Origin: Prevotella melaninogenica
Lineage (GTDB): Bacteria > Bacteroidota > Bacteroidia > Bacteroidales > Bacteroidaceae
Direction of reading: 5' to 3'
Assembly: GCF_013267595.1 (NCBI RefSeq)
Contig: NZ_CP054010.1
Span: 1,302,001 to 1,366,000 of the forward strand
Length of the DNA stretch: 64,000 nucleotides
This document shows positions 26,889 to 36,409 of the stretch, piece after piece (the stretch's first letter is position 1; every line of letters begins with the position of its first letter). The translations under genes and the position numbers were made by a program. The notes beneath the pieces are model-generated. The model saw only the letters and a program-made list of their open reading frames with translations. It was not told the DNA's origin and did no database searches.

Positions 26889-28838
26889 ATGGTTAAAATC
26901 ACTTTCCCAGACGGTTCCGTTCGTGAGTACGAGCAGGGCGTAACTGGTTTTCAAATCGCCGAGAGCATTTCGCCGGCTCTCGCCCGTGACGTTGTATCTT
27001 GCGGTGTAAATGGCGAAACAACAGAACTCAACCGTCCTATCAATGAGGACGCAAGCATCGCACTTTACAAGTTCGATGACGAAGAAGGTAAGCACACCTT
27101 CTGGCATACCTCTGCCCACCTCCTCGCTGAGGCTTTGCAGGAGCTTTACCCAGGCATTCAGTTCGGATTCGGACCGGCTGTTGAGAACGGCTTCTTCTAT
27201 GATGTGATGCCTGCAGAGGGTCAGACAATCTCTGAGAATGACTTCCCAAAGATTGAAGAGAAGATGCGTGAGCTTGCTAAGAAGAACGAGCCAGTCGTTC
27301 GTCGTAACGTCTCTAAGGCTGATGCCGTAAAGGAATTCACTGCCGATGGACAGGAATACAAGGTGGAGCACATCGTAGAGGACCTCGAGGATGGCACTAT
27401 CTCAACATATTCGCAGGGTAACTTCACCGACCTTTGCCGTGGCCCTCACCTCGTTTCAACAGGTGCTATCAAGGCTGTCAAGATAACCAGCGTTGCTGGA
27501 GCTTTCTGGCGTGGAGATGCTAAGCGTGAGCAGATGACACGTATCTACGGTATCACCTTCCCTAAGAAGAAGATGCTCGACGAATACCTCGAGATGCTCG
27601 AAGAGGCTAAGAAGCGCGACCACAGAAAGATTGGTAAGGAGATGGAACTCTTTATGTTCTCTGACCGTGTTGGTAAGGGTCTTCCTATCTGGTTGCCAAA
27701 GGGAACACAGCTGCGCTTGCGCTTGCAGGAGCTCTTGCGTCGTCTCCTCCGTCCATATAATTATCAGGAGGTTATCACACCGGGTATTGGTGGTAAGAAT
27801 CTCTACGTTACTTCTGGTCACTATGCTCACTATGGCAAGGATGCTTTCCAGCCAATCCACACACCAGAGGAGGACGAAGAGTATATGCTTAAGCCAATGA
27901 ACTGTCCTCACCACTGTGAGATTTACGCTTACAAACCACGTTCTTACAAAGATCTTCCACTGCGTATCGCAGAGTTTGGAACCGTGTTCCGTTATGAGAA
28001 GAGTGGTGAGCTTCACGGACTTACACGTGTTCGTACCTTCACACAGGATGATGCACATATCTTCGTGCGTCCTGACCAGGTAAAGGCTGAGTTTGAGAAC
28101 AATATCGATATCATCCTCAAGGTGTTCAAGACCTTTGGTTTCGATAACTACGAGGCGCAAATTTCCCTCCGCGACCCAGAGGACAAGGAGAAGTATATCG
28201 GCTCTGACGAGGTATGGGAAGAGAGCGAAGCAGCCATTAAGGAAGCATGCGCAGAGAAGGGTCTCAACGCTCGTGTAGAGCTTGGTGAGGCAGCGTTCTA
28301 CGGTCCTAAGCTCGACTTCATGGTGAAGGATGCCATCGGTCGTCGTTGGCAGCTCGGTACAATCCAGGTAGACTATAATCTCCCTAACCGCTTCAAGCTC
28401 GAATATACCGCAGAAGACAACTCTAAGAAGACTCCAGTGATGGTTCACCGTGCACCATTCGGTTCACTCGAGCGTTTCACAGCTGTTCTTATCGAGCACA
28501 CAGCAGGTCACTTCCCACTCTGGTTGACACCTGATCAGGTTGCTATCCTCCCAATCTCTGAGAAGTATAACGACTATGCTCAGAAGGTGAAGGCTTACTT
28601 CGATGCTCACGACGTACGTTCAATCATGGACGACCGCAACGAGAAGATTGGTCGCAAGATTCGCGACAACGAGCTCAAGCGTGTTCCTTACATGGTTATC
28701 GTTGGTGAGAAAGAGGCTGCCGAAGGTCTTGTGTCAATGCGTCAGCAGGGCGGTGGCGAGCAGGCTACTATGACAATGGAAGCCTTCGCAGAGCGTATCA
28801 ACAACGAGGTTGCTGAACAGCTGAAAGGGTTGGATTAA
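26889..28838 (+). CDS. thrS: Threonyl-tRNA synthetase
   Basis: A 649-aa class II synthetase. It has a TGS domain (1-62), an editing domain with [11 protein letters not shown] (~74) and DLCRGPHL (~180), a catalytic core with the zinc-binding Cys in [14 protein letters not shown], motif 2 ([18 protein letters not shown]), motif 3 region ([11 protein letters not shown]) and a C-terminal anticodon-binding domain. Length is normal and no insertion is seen. In Bacteroidales this gene is normally followed directly by infC-rpmI-rplT; here those genes lie 12 kb away, beyond an accessory island. Confidence 0.98.
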   Translation: MVKITFPDGSVREYEQGVTGFQIAESISPALARDVVSCGVNGETTELNRPINEDASIALYKFDDEEGKHTFWHTSAHLLAEALQELYPGIQFGFGPAVENGFFYDVMPAEGQTISENDFPKIEEKMRELAKKNEPVVRRNVSKADAVKEFTADGQEYKVEHIVEDLEDGTISTYSQGNFTDLCRGPHLVSTGAIKAVKITSVAGAFWRGDAKREQMTRIYGITFPKKKMLDEYLEMLEEAKKRDHRKIGKEMELFMFSDRVGKGLPIWLPKGTQLRLRLQELLRRLLRPYNYQEVITPGIGGKNLYVTSGHYAHYGKDAFQPIHTPEEDEEYMLKPMNCPHHCEIYAYKPRSYKDLPLRIAEFGTVFRYEKSGELHGLTRVRTFTQDDAHIFVRPDQVKAEFENNIDIILKVFKTFGFDNYEAQISLRDPEDKEKYIGSDEVWEESEAAIKEACAEKGLNARVELGEAAFYGPKLDFMVKDAIGRRWQLGTIQVDYNLPNRFKLEYTAEDNSKKTPVMVHRAPFGSLERFTAVLIEHTAGHFPLWLTPDQVAILPISEKYNDYAQKVKAYFDAHDVRSIMDDRNEKIGRKIRDNELKRVPYMVIVGEKEAAEGLVSMRQQGGGEQATMTMEAFAERINNEVAEQLKGLD

Positions 28839-28842
28839 TAAA

Positions 28843-28945
28843 GAAAGCCCCACCCGACCTCCCCGAAAGGGGAGGAGTGCAACAACAACAATAACAACAA
28901 CCAGCCCCTCCCCTTTGCCCCCCCATAGGGAGGGGAGTGAATACC
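28843..28945. repeat. GC-rich palindromic repeat element A
   Basis: Starts with AAAGCCCCACCCGACC just after the thrS stop, contains the palindrome CTCCCCGAAAGGGGAG, a short CAA/ATAACAA linker and a second inverted unit (CCCTCCCC...GGGAGGGG). Same family as the other GC-rich elements listed here. Confidence 0.8.
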
Positions 28946-29101
28946 GCGACATCCCTATAATGTTGGGTATATAGTGGAATGATAATCACTTATTTGCAGG
29001 GGGAGAACAGAAGTTGGAAGTCCTTCGCTTTTAGAGGCTAACATATTAATGACCCTCGTGGTCTTCCTTCTCTTCTAATCAAGGGAAGGAGAATCCCTTA
29101 T

Positions 29102-29130
29102 GCGGCATCCATTAGTGGGTGCCGCTTTTT
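29102..29130 (+). terminator. Rho-independent terminator downstream of thrS
   Basis: Stem GCGGCATCC / GGGTGCCGC (one G-U pair), loop ATTAGT, then TTTTT. It lies about 260 bases after the thrS stop, beyond element A. Confidence 0.75.
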
Positions 29131-29139
29131 ATTTGTGAA

Positions 29140-29405
29140 CTCTTTTCCCTTTGAACTTTGAGCATTGAACTTTGAACTTTATGATTTCAACTATTAACTT
29201 TGAACAATTACCGACTACGAATTTCTCTAATTACGCTAATGCTTATTGCGAAGTAATTCATGTCATTCGCGTAATTCGCAGTCTCCCCCTTTGACCCTTG
29301 AATAGAACTTTAGGGGTATCTCGCTAATCACCCCCCTCTCCCTTCGGAGAGGGGCTGAGGGTGAGGCTCCTTCTTCTCCTTTCGGAGAGGGGTTGGGGGT
29401 GAGGC
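29140..29405. repeat. Composite repeat at the left edge of the thrS-infC island
   Basis: 'Gaactttgaac' units, then ACTACGAATTTCTCTAATTA...CGTAATTCGCAGT, then a conserved link (29285-29331: ...GACCCTTGAATAGAACTTTA... followed by GGGGTATCTCGCTAATCAC) and two GC-rich palindromic units. The same composite occurs inverted at 40338-40680, at the right edge of the island. Confidence 0.8.
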
Positions 29406-29418
29406 TGTGTGTCGGGCT

Positions 29419-29850
29419 TTACCTCACTTCCACAAACACCTTTTCTCCTTTCGCTATTGCCTCCGTTATCATCTTAACGAGTGTCAGCACGCAGCGGGTA
29501 GAGTCGAGCACATATCCTTTGCGTCGGTTGAAGCCAAGGAGGATGCATCCCCGTGTATCTTCTGGCTTATTCCCCGCATGAATCCTTATCCCCTCAAACC
29601 CCTTCACATTCATCAGCAGCGGCAGCCATCGTCCGAACCGTCGGCTGCGTGTGATGAGGATGCGATAACGCCCAGTGGGGATAGCTCTGTATCCCTTGTA
29701 TTTTGCAATTAGGATTGTCCCCAACGCGCTTCGTTCTGTAAGATGTAGTGAGGGCGGTTCGAGGCAGTCTGAAAAGAAGCGGTTGTTGACATACAAGCGT
29801 CCGATGGTGTATTTCGCTTGGTAATATTTTCTTATGAGTTTTATTTCCAT
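29419..29850 (-). CDS. DUF5675 family protein
   Basis: A 143-aa soluble protein with the DUF5675 pattern: IGRLYVNNRFFSDCLEPP near the start, AIPTGRYRI, then LLMNVKGFEGIRIHAGN and DTRGCILLG (His and Cys conserved). The family occurs in phages and in Bacteroidales mobile-like modules alongside HU-like, smalltalk and DUF3987 proteins, both of which are also present in this island. The fold resembles L,D-transpeptidase-like beta structures, but activity is not established. Confidence 0.85.
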   Translation of the reverse strand: MEIKLIRKYYQAKYTIGRLYVNNRFFSDCLEPPSLHLTERSALGTILIAKYKGYRAIPTGRYRILITRSRRFGRWLPLLMNVKGFEGIRIHAGNKPEDTRGCILLGFNRRKGYVLDSTRCVLTLVKMITEAIAKGEKVFVEVR

Positions 29851-30084
29851 AGCATGTACGTTTTAGGTTGGTAATATTTTCTTATGAGTTTTCATTTCCG
29901 TAGCGTGTGTTTTAATCAGTAACCTTAATATGATTTTGTGATTTGTGATTTGTGTGATTGACTGTAGTGTAGCAGGTGTTCTATAACGCTATAAGATATG
30001 TCTACCCTTGTTATAGATACTCTATAAGGCTGTTAGAAGTGGCTTTTTACTCTTCTAATAAGCTGTGGCAGCTATCTTACCTTC

Positions 30085-32400
30085 TTACTTATCCTGGCGA
30101 GTCTTCATCCATTTACCATCTTCTTTCTTTTCAATCCATCCGCTTTTCTTCCATCTGTAGATGATGTTGTTGATTACATTTCTGCTTACATTAGCCCCTT
30201 TTTCTTTCTGTAGGTCGTTAAAAGTGAATACGGGTGGAAGTTTATCGAAGATGAAACCATTTCTCGACTGCCTTACCATTTCTTGTTCAGCCGATTTATA
30301 TTCGCTAAGTAGAGCTTCACCGAAGAAGTTGCATTGTTTCTCCAGTATATATTCGGCAGTCAGTCGGGCAAAATACAATACTTTTTCGTTTTCTTCTCCT
30401 TCTAACAGACTGGCAACGACTCCGCAGCGAAAGCCCATGACGGCAGCACGTTTGCGATAGGTATCCTTAACGATGTCACCATCTGCCATTGCCTCTATTC
30501 TTTTCTTCTCTACCCATTCACCAATGGCTTGTCTCAGCAAGGGAGTTTCAACGAAGCCTTGACGTGCACGCAGGGATGTTACAGCAGTGTCAATGTCAGT
30601 CGCCAATCCTTCGGCTTCCTTTCCGTAGACAGGCATTGGAGCAAAAGCTCCGTCGGGCATTTCAGCGATAAAGATGCGCGAGGAGAGTCCATTCTCAACG
30701 TTGTCATTCTTGAAACATCTCTTCAGTGCACCATATGTGCCGAGGATTGAGAAATTATAAGCCACAGGGACTACTCCGCTTTCTGCTTGATCTGAGTTGT
30801 AATCTTGTCCCCATACTCCGTTGTCGAAGGCGAGGCGATAGATGTCATACTTCTGCGACCACGAGCCTGCACCATTTGTTTTGCGCAGCGTGTCGAGTTC
30901 CTCACCAAAGGAGAAGAGCGTGTGACCGCGTGAGTTCTTGAAGCGTCTCAATAACGTAGAGCAACTAATTGTGATGGGAACTGAACGTATCAGCACACAA
31001 GGGTCTTCGGGTGCCTTTTCGTTGGCTTTGCGTCGCTTCTTCTCTTGTTTCCATTTATCTTCAATCTCACGTGCACGTGCGTCGTCTTCAAGCATCTGCT
31101 TCATCCACAGGTCGACTCTTGACTTGCACACACTCTTTCCTGATGCTTGTGGACCGACGATAACCGACATTAAGTTAAGTCTGTGCAGCTGTCCATCACA
31201 GTATCTTACCTGTACTCCGTCAGCGTAGGCAGCGGCAAGGGGGAGGACGGAGCAGAGGACGGGCATGTGCATATTTGCGGGCACACCTTCGAGCGTCTTG
31301 CGCAATACTAGTGGCAGCGTGTTGAGGATGTTGTTTGTGCAGGCAGTTTGCGCTTGCTGCTCTGTTTCTCTTTTTTCCTCAAACAATTCAATGTCGTTTT
31401 CTGAGGGTGTTGTCGTGGCAGCCTTGTTCCTGAGTGATTCCGTGTATATCTTTCTCAGTTGAAACGACATAGGGCGGTTGGTGTTGGTGTATTTCTCATA
31501 GAAGTCTTTAATCAGCTGTTGGCAGTCACTCTCGCGTGCGTATGCTGGCATTCGGCATGCGATGATAGCCCTGAGCTGCTCCTGCGGTATGAGGCGGCAA
31601 ATGCCCATAGAGAGCAGCGAGACGAGCGAGTTATGACGTGTACCCTTGTTGTTGAGTGCAGCGGGTGCCAAGCCTGATGCCGCCACAAAGGCGTCGAAGA
31701 GCAACTCCGTGTTGGGGTCGATGTCAACAGCTTCGTTGCTTGTGGCGGCTGTCTCCTCCGTAGGCTGTGGATGTTGCTGGTTGATAGTAGGTGTGGCAAC
31801 GGTCTCAGACGTATCCGTATCTGTCTTCTGTGGCGTTGGTGTGGCAAACAACTGTTCCTTGTCGATGAAGAAGATGTAATCGGCTGGCACGGCAAAGGAG
31901 CAGCGTGCGTAATCCTTGCAAGCTTCATCAAAATCTTTCAGCCCCAGTTTTCCTGCAAGCCACTGCTGTCCCTGCGCTAAAGTCTTCTTCTGCGGAAGCA
32001 TGAAGACAATGCGTAGTCCCTCTGCCGATGGCGTCATGTGCACCAATACGATGCCTAACTCCTTCGTACGCTCTTTTACTTTTTCGTTGTAGAAGGTTTT
32101 GGGCGAAGGGATATGGTCGATGTCGAGAATAGACAGTCCTGAGGGAATTGCCTCAGCGTTGAGTCGACGACCATTCTTGAAGTGTGCATGAAAGCAGAAG
32201 GCTGGTAAACGTCGTTTTAACTCCGCTTTCTTTGTTGCGAAGTCGTCACGACTCATCTCGCCACGCAGCATTTGTTCGCTGTAGTCGGCAAGTTCAGCGC
32301 AGATGTCGTTTACTATGGTCGAATGTATTACCACATCTAAGATGTCAGCCGTGCAGGGAACAGTGTGTTGGGCTCGGATATTTTGTATATAGTCGAACAT
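30085..32400 (-). CDS. BT4734-type / DUF3987 primase-helicase-like protein
   Basis: A 771-aa protein. Residues ~10-185 resemble the BT4734/VirE-N region (FKNGRR...SGLSILDIDHI, SAEGLRIVFM), which resembles primase-polymerase folds. Residues ~235-325 form a VirE-like helical part. Residues ~355-690 are DUF3987, a helicase-like ATPase with P-loop VGPQASGKS at 415-423. A C-terminal winged-helix-like piece (FDKLPPVFTFNDLQKEKGANVSRNVINNIIYRW) completes it. The combination suggests a replication or DNA-processing role for a mobile-like module. It lies downstream of two small genes (minus strand) and upstream of DUF5675. Confidence 0.85.
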   Translation of the reverse strand: MFDYIQNIRAQHTVPCTADILDVVIHSTIVNDICAELADYSEQMLRGEMSRDDFATKKAELKRRLPAFCFHAHFKNGRRLNAEAIPSGLSILDIDHIPSPKTFYNEKVKERTKELGIVLVHMTPSAEGLRIVFMLPQKKTLAQGQQWLAGKLGLKDFDEACKDYARCSFAVPADYIFFIDKEQLFATPTPQKTDTDTSETVATPTINQQHPQPTEETAATSNEAVDIDPNTELLFDAFVAASGLAPAALNNKGTRHNSLVSLLSMGICRLIPQEQLRAIIACRMPAYARESDCQQLIKDFYEKYTNTNRPMSFQLRKIYTESLRNKAATTTPSENDIELFEEKRETEQQAQTACTNNILNTLPLVLRKTLEGVPANMHMPVLCSVLPLAAAYADGVQVRYCDGQLHRLNLMSVIVGPQASGKSVCKSRVDLWMKQMLEDDARAREIEDKWKQEKKRRKANEKAPEDPCVLIRSVPITISCSTLLRRFKNSRGHTLFSFGEELDTLRKTNGAGSWSQKYDIYRLAFDNGVWGQDYNSDQAESGVVPVAYNFSILGTYGALKRCFKNDNVENGLSSRIFIAEMPDGAFAPMPVYGKEAEGLATDIDTAVTSLRARQGFVETPLLRQAIGEWVEKKRIEAMADGDIVKDTYRKRAAVMGFRCGVVASLLEGEENEKVLYFARLTAEYILEKQCNFFGEALLSEYKSAEQEMVRQSRNGFIFDKLPPVFTFNDLQKEKGANVSRNVINNIIYRWKKSGWIEKKEDGKWMKTRQDK

Positions 32401-32488
32401 TTTTGTTTATCTTTTTATGATTATGTAAAGCGTGGGCTGTCCGCTTGTTGCTGATGTGTCAGGGACAGTCCCACGTGTGGAATTATTG

Positions 32489-32800
32489 CTATGCAAGCAG
32501 ATTTCCTTCCATAAAGTTAATTGCCTGCTGGCTCTCGTCGAAAACAATATCAATGGGAGCTGCCTCGTCTGCTCGCTTCACCATGATGTAGAGTCTGACG
32601 CGGTCGGGTGCCACTGTTGCCCGTCCGTGCTTCATGTTCAGTATGCGGTTGGGCGCTGGTGTTGAAGGTGTTTCAGTTGCAAAAGCACGGAAATCAAACT
32701 CCTGTGGCGAGTTCATTGCGATAGAACCTCTCACTCTCTTGCCGTTGGCGGCGATGATGCGCTGATAATCAGCGTCACTCATAATTACTTTAATCTGCAT
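32489..32800 (-). CDS. Hypothetical small protein of the DUF3987 module
   Basis: 103 aa, no signal or membrane segment. It has a conserved-looking core (MSDADYQRIIAANGKRVRG...LYIMVKRADEAAPIDIVFDE). It starts 13 bases after the upstream 89-aa gene and ends 88 bases before the DUF3987 gene on the same strand. No domain recognised. Confidence 0.7.
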   Translation of the reverse strand: MQIKVIMSDADYQRIIAANGKRVRGSIAMNSPQEFDFRAFATETPSTPAPNRILNMKHGRATVAPDRVRLYIMVKRADEAAPIDIVFDESQQAINFMEGNLLA

Positions 32801-32813
32801 AATCTTATGATTT

Positions 32814-33083
32814 TTAATTGATTGTCTGGATTTCTGAAATACTCACGTTCTGGAACACCTTGTCGTTATACTCCGTTGTGTAGAAGTAGAGCTGTGCTGC
32901 GACGAGCGCACCCACTTCGAGTTCTCTTTCCGCCTCTGCATCAAAGAGGGTTGATGTGAAGCGGTCGGCAAATTTGCCTCCAAGCTGCTGTAGCTGGATG
33001 TCACGGCAGTGCGAGGTGATTCCTTTCTGGTTGGTGTACTGGCGGATTTCTCCGAGTCCGGTAATCTTAAAAATGTTGTTCAT
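32814..33083 (-). CDS. Small OB-fold-like hypothetical protein
   Basis: 89 aa. The pattern (FKITGLGEIRQYTNQKG..., HCRDIQL, ELEVGALVAAQLYFY, TEYNDKVFQNVSI) resembles the DUF3127/OB-fold proteins that bind single-stranded nucleic acid, and this would fit beside a primase-like gene. That assignment is inference from pattern only. First gene after a clear promoter. Confidence 0.7.
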   Translation of the reverse strand: MNNIFKITGLGEIRQYTNQKGITSHCRDIQLQQLGGKFADRFTSTLFDAEAERELEVGALVAAQLYFYTTEYNDKVFQNVSISEIQTIN

Positions 33084-33138
33084 AATTTTGTTTTGTTATT
33101 CCTCAGGCAACAGTGCCGTTGGTTTGTTTTTATGTTTG

Positions 33139-33169
33139 CAAAGTTATCGCACTTCTGCAGCTGATGCAA
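33139..33169 (-). promoter_or_regulatory. Promoter of the DUF3987 module
   Basis: On the minus strand, -33 box TTGC (33166-33169) and -7 box TAACTTTG (33139-33146) with an exact 19-base spacer, about 56 bases before the 89-aa gene. Confidence 0.7.
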
Positions 33170-33203
33170 GTTTCTGAAACAATCTGCGGTTTCTTAAAAT
33201 CTC

Positions 33204-33644
33204 TTAATTATCTTTTCTAAGTACCTTGTTTACAGAGGCTTTCAACGCTGGTTCAGAAAGACGAATATTGCTGTGTTCGCTGGTTGAGAGGTATCTGAAG
33301 AAGATGCTTTTTGCCACTTTCAGCGGACTCTCTCCCTGCTCTCCCGGTGCTATCATCAGGGCAATGAGAGCATAGAGCCACGTGCGTTTTACGTTCTTTA
33401 TCCCCTCCGTCGATAAGAACAATCCTTTTTCTCTCCGCAATGTCTTCACGTCATTGGATAAATAGGGTCGCAGTTGGTCGGTCAGCACGTCCAAACGCTT
33501 GAAGTATTCCGGTCTGAACAGTTCGCACATCATTGTATTCTCGTCAAAAGGGTATCTGCGCTTTGTTTTGCGCTGATGCTGCACACGCTGTCGTGTGTAA
33601 TGCTTTTTTCTCATTCTCCCAAGGGTTGTGAGAAGAGAAAGCAC
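33204..33644 (-). CDS. Hypothetical basic protein
   Basis: Up to 146 aa. The N-terminus is strongly basic (MRKKHYTRQRVQHQRKTKRRY), and the first sensible start may be the internal Met at ~residue 11 (base 33614). The body is helical without membrane segments. It ends 58 bases before the promoter of the next gene set. No domain recognised; possibly a nucleic-acid-binding accessory protein by charge and context. Confidence 0.6.
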   Translation of the reverse strand: MLSLLTTLGRMRKKHYTRQRVQHQRKTKRRYPFDENTMMCELFRPEYFKRLDVLTDQLRPYLSNDVKTLRREKGLFLSTEGIKNVKRTWLYALIALMIAPGEQGESPLKVAKSIFFRYLSTSEHSNIRLSEPALKASVNKVLRKDN

Positions 33645-33825
33645 GGGAAACGCTGCGCAGCTTTACCTCATGAGATTTCTCCTGCCCACTCCGCTCGGGT
33701 GAAACATTCTTTATTTTCAGTGGCATTATCTCCTTTTCGGTCCCTGTGCCTTGTGTCTGGCGCCTTGTGCAGCGCATGGAACAATCGGAATTGACCATCA
33801 CTCCGCACCTAATCGGAAAAAGAGA

Positions 33826-33871
33826 ATACCCACGCCAAGGTCGTTCTGACCGTGACGTGGGTGCAAAGTTA
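33826..33871 (-). promoter_or_regulatory. Promoter with structured 5' leader upstream of the basic protein
   Basis: A minus-strand -7 box TAACTTTG (33864-33871) is followed at once by an interrupted hairpin (CCCACG...GGTC loop GACC...CGTGGG, 33827-33860), so the transcript should start with a stem-loop and a leader of ~200 bases. An open frame over the leader (33544-33891) looks non-coding. The 33872-34104 stretch shows nothing else. Confidence 0.45.
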
Positions 33872-34104
33872 TAGCGTAGAGCCATTTGCAAGAATCTCAG
33901 CCTTACAGACGGCTTATAAAAAAGTTATCTTTTTATTATCAAAAAATTATAAACTGATAATCAGCATGTTATGAGAATCTTTATAATTCGTTTATAGAAA
34001 GTTTATAATTTCCGTTGCTTCCTTGAAATCTTATATTGCTATTACGAATTCTTTGTGTGCGTTTCATATAGTTGTGGTTGTTCTTTTTAGCTGTTCGATG
34101 AATA

Positions 34105-34146
34105 AGAAAATGCGGAACTGCCTGTTGAAAGGCAATCCCGCATTAC
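34105..34146 (-). terminator. Terminator of the HNH-ATPase-TOPRIM operon
   Basis: On the minus strand, the nested stem TGCGG...TGCC / GGCA...CCGCA is followed by TTTTCTTATT, about 40 bases after the last stop of the operon. Confidence 0.75.
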
Positions 34147-34185
34147 TCTCTATGCGATTCAAGCTATTTGCTGTAGCTTTTATTA

Positions 34186-35109
34186 TTATACAGCCCAAAG
34201 GTTGAATCTATTATTATTCCAGTTGTCTATGTCTTTATACAATTTTGTTTTTTCAAATTCCTCTTTGCTATAACTTATTCTAATCATAGTTGCAATACTT
34301 TTATCACTATAAGCTTTTGCCGCCTCATCTTTATGAAGTATATCTCGAATAGCATAAACCAAATCATGTCCATTTGTGAATAAAGTAAGATCTTTATCAT
34401 CGATAGGGTTTTGACTTATAAATAGGTTTATTGTATCCAAGTCTGGATATGATGTCTTTTTATAATTTCCACCATTATCTTTTACATGTTGAAGTACATC
34501 TTGTACACTGTGAGATGCTACGTCAGCAATTTTAATTCCCTTGAAATTTATTCCTTCTTTATCAGAATCTTTTCTATTTAAAATCATTTTATCATTATAA
34601 TAGCGGAGATATGAGAAGTTTTTCAGAGCTTTCATTGCTTTGGCTGATAACTCCGGATATTCTTTATTTGTTGTGTACAAACAAATTTTTCTGTAGACTT
34701 TTGGAGTCAACATCAGAGTTTCCATATCGTGGGTGTCAGTTATCATAAGATTGGCAATGTTATGTTTGATTTGATTTATATGATCAAAGTCAGCATCCTT
34801 AATGCCTATGACGCAATCTTTGAGCTGCTCATCTTTGCTTACAATGCGCATAGAATTCTTTACTTTTAGGCAATTTTCAGCCAAAAAGAATTCTACGACC
34901 TGTATATTAAAGAACTGCTTCAAAGCTTTTTCATCGTCTTCCCCTTCAACGACAATTATTACTTCCTTATGATCAGGATGTTGTATAGTTAGCCTTATAT
35001 CTGCTACGATATTTGGGGAATCGTTCGCCTCCAATACGGTGTTACCTATTATTCTATTTTCTTCTACGAAAGATTGGGGCTCAAGTTCCTCCAATACGGA
35101 ATTTTTCAT
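34186..35109 (-). CDS. DUF4435 / TOPRIM nuclease-like protein (AriB-like)
   Basis: A 307-aa protein. The N-terminal half carries a TOPRIM signature: strand IIVVEGEDDEKAL (E55) followed by IGIKDADFD (D105, D107) and TDTHDMETLM. This is the arrangement of DUF4435 proteins, the family of AriB, the effector of the PARIS anti-phage system. The C-terminal half is helical with SYSKEEFEKTKLY. It begins four bases after the ATPase stop. I infer that it is the toxic nuclease effector released or activated through the ATPase. Assignment as AriB itself rather than a relative is unproven. Confidence 0.8.
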   Translation of the reverse strand: MKNSVLEELEPQSFVEENRIIGNTVLEANDSPNIVADIRLTIQHPDHKEVIIVVEGEDDEKALKQFFNIQVVEFFLAENCLKVKNSMRIVSKDEQLKDCVIGIKDADFDHINQIKHNIANLMITDTHDMETLMLTPKVYRKICLYTTNKEYPELSAKAMKALKNFSYLRYYNDKMILNRKDSDKEGINFKGIKIADVASHSVQDVLQHVKDNGGNYKKTSYPDLDTINLFISQNPIDDKDLTLFTNGHDLVYAIRDILHKDEAAKAYSDKSIATMIRISYSKEEFEKTKLYKDIDNWNNNRFNLWAV

Positions 35110-35113
35110 TGTA

Positions 35114-36406
35114 TCATTTGTTTGTTAAGTAATAAAGGTCTTTGGTCATACTAAATCCTTTGCTTACTATGCTTGGCGAATGAGTAGCAATAATGATTTG
35201 TAGATGCTTGATATCAGCTATTTCCTTCATATCATCTACGATTGTCTTCTGCCATGCGACATGAAGCGAGTTTTCTGGTTCGTCAATCAGCAATAAGCTC
35301 TGATCAGGTACTTCATATACTAAGCGGTATAGCATAACGATTTCGTTCTGTTCACCACTGGAAAGTTGATGCGCCTTCAGAATATCACCTTTATCAGATT
35401 TGAACATAAAACCATGCTGAGGAGCGATTTCTACAGATTTGTGTGCAAAGCCCTTAGAGGTCAGCATTTTATGAAATAATTCTGTTTTTTTCGAGATTGT
35501 TGAAATCTTGCTGAACTTCTCCTCGAGTCCTTTAAGATACGCAAAGAGTACGGCTTTGTTTTTTTCGTTATATTCTGGAATTTCTACTTTAAATGCAAGC
35601 TTATATTTAACGATTGTCTTCATCAGGCTCTCAACTTCATCCTTCAGCTTATTGTATGAAGCCTGAGGGCAATCTTCATAATCTGGATATAATACTTTTT
35701 TGATAAATTTAGAATCGACTTCTTGTGAATATCGCAGATAGTCTTGTTGAGCGGTCTTCAATTCAGCCTTCAATGCTTCACAAACTTTCTCAATTGGGAG
35801 CTCATCATTCTCTTCATGAGCTTCATTATAGATTCGGTTTGCTGGTATGTAGTAAGAACGTAAGGTTCTGAGCTGCATCAGGAACTGTTCCTGACCATTT
35901 GATTCCGAAATATATTCGTTGAATATTTCATTATCTAATAAGACATCTTCTTTTTCTCTATCTGATAAACTATTAAAAGACTTACGTCTGCTATATGGAT
36001 CGTATAGATGTATGTATGAGCGGAGTGCTCTTTTTACGTTTGTTCTATTATATACGAAATGAGTGAGTGGTTCCCCCGTAGCTTTGTTCCAGATAAATCT
36101 GACCTCTTTTTCTAACTCGTCCTTATAGTCAATAGCAGATTTACTTTCTGCTTCTGTTTTATAATTCTGAGTGATATTTAATACAGTATTATTATCAAAA
36201 GAGATTATTATTTCGCTGAATTTAATAACATAGAAATAATATAGAGACTTAGGATTAAGGGATTTTAAAATTCGTAGAATGGTAGTCTTGCCATATCCAT
36301 TAGGACCTGTGAGAATAGTTATCTGTTCTTTCTCTTCGCTATTGAAATCTATATCATAGTTATATTGGTCGTAAAGGTTTTTGATTTGTAGTCTTGAAAT
36401 TTGCAT
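35114..36406 (-). CDS. ABC-type AAA ATPase (AriA/OLD/PtuA-like)
   Basis: A 430-aa SMC/ABC-type ATPase. Walker A is GPNGYGKT (34-41), the ABC signature is LSSGEQNE (~348), Walker B with catalytic Glu is LLLIDEPE (~D375/E376), and the H-loop is IATHSPS (~H409). Between them is a charged coiled-coil-like insert (~190-310). These are the features of the sensor ATPases of PARIS (AriA), Septu (PtuA) and OLD systems. There is no C-terminal TOPRIM in this protein; that function is the separate next gene. Spacing is three bases from HNH and four bases to DUF4435, so the three genes form one operon. Confidence 0.88.
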   Translation of the reverse strand: MQISRLQIKNLYDQYNYDIDFNSEEKEQITILTGPNGYGKTTILRILKSLNPKSLYYFYVIKFSEIIISFDNNTVLNITQNYKTEAESKSAIDYKDELEKEVRFIWNKATGEPLTHFVYNRTNVKRALRSYIHLYDPYSRRKSFNSLSDREKEDVLLDNEIFNEYISESNGQEQFLMQLRTLRSYYIPANRIYNEAHEENDELPIEKVCEALKAELKTAQQDYLRYSQEVDSKFIKKVLYPDYEDCPQASYNKLKDEVESLMKTIVKYKLAFKVEIPEYNEKNKAVLFAYLKGLEEKFSKISTISKKTELFHKMLTSKGFAHKSVEIAPQHGFMFKSDKGDILKAHQLSSGEQNEIVMLYRLVYEVPDQSLLLIDEPENSLHVAWQKTIVDDMKEIADIKHLQIIIATHSPSIVSKGFSMTKDLYYLTNK

Positions 36407-36409
36407 GGT

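Noticed and set aside
27456..28448. A 330-aa open frame antisense to thrS, and similar long antisense frames over the macroglobulin gene (e.g. 5825-6610)
   Set aside because: They are shadows of strongly conserved genes in the opposite frame, have no start context and show no domain.
29407..29712. Plus-strand open frames over the DUF5675 gene
   Set aside because: The minus-strand DUF5675 protein shows clear family motifs, so these are shadows.
33544..33891. 115-aa open frame on the minus strand upstream of the basic protein
   Set aside because: Composition is unlike a folded protein, it runs through a hairpin and overlaps the next gene; better explained as a leader.
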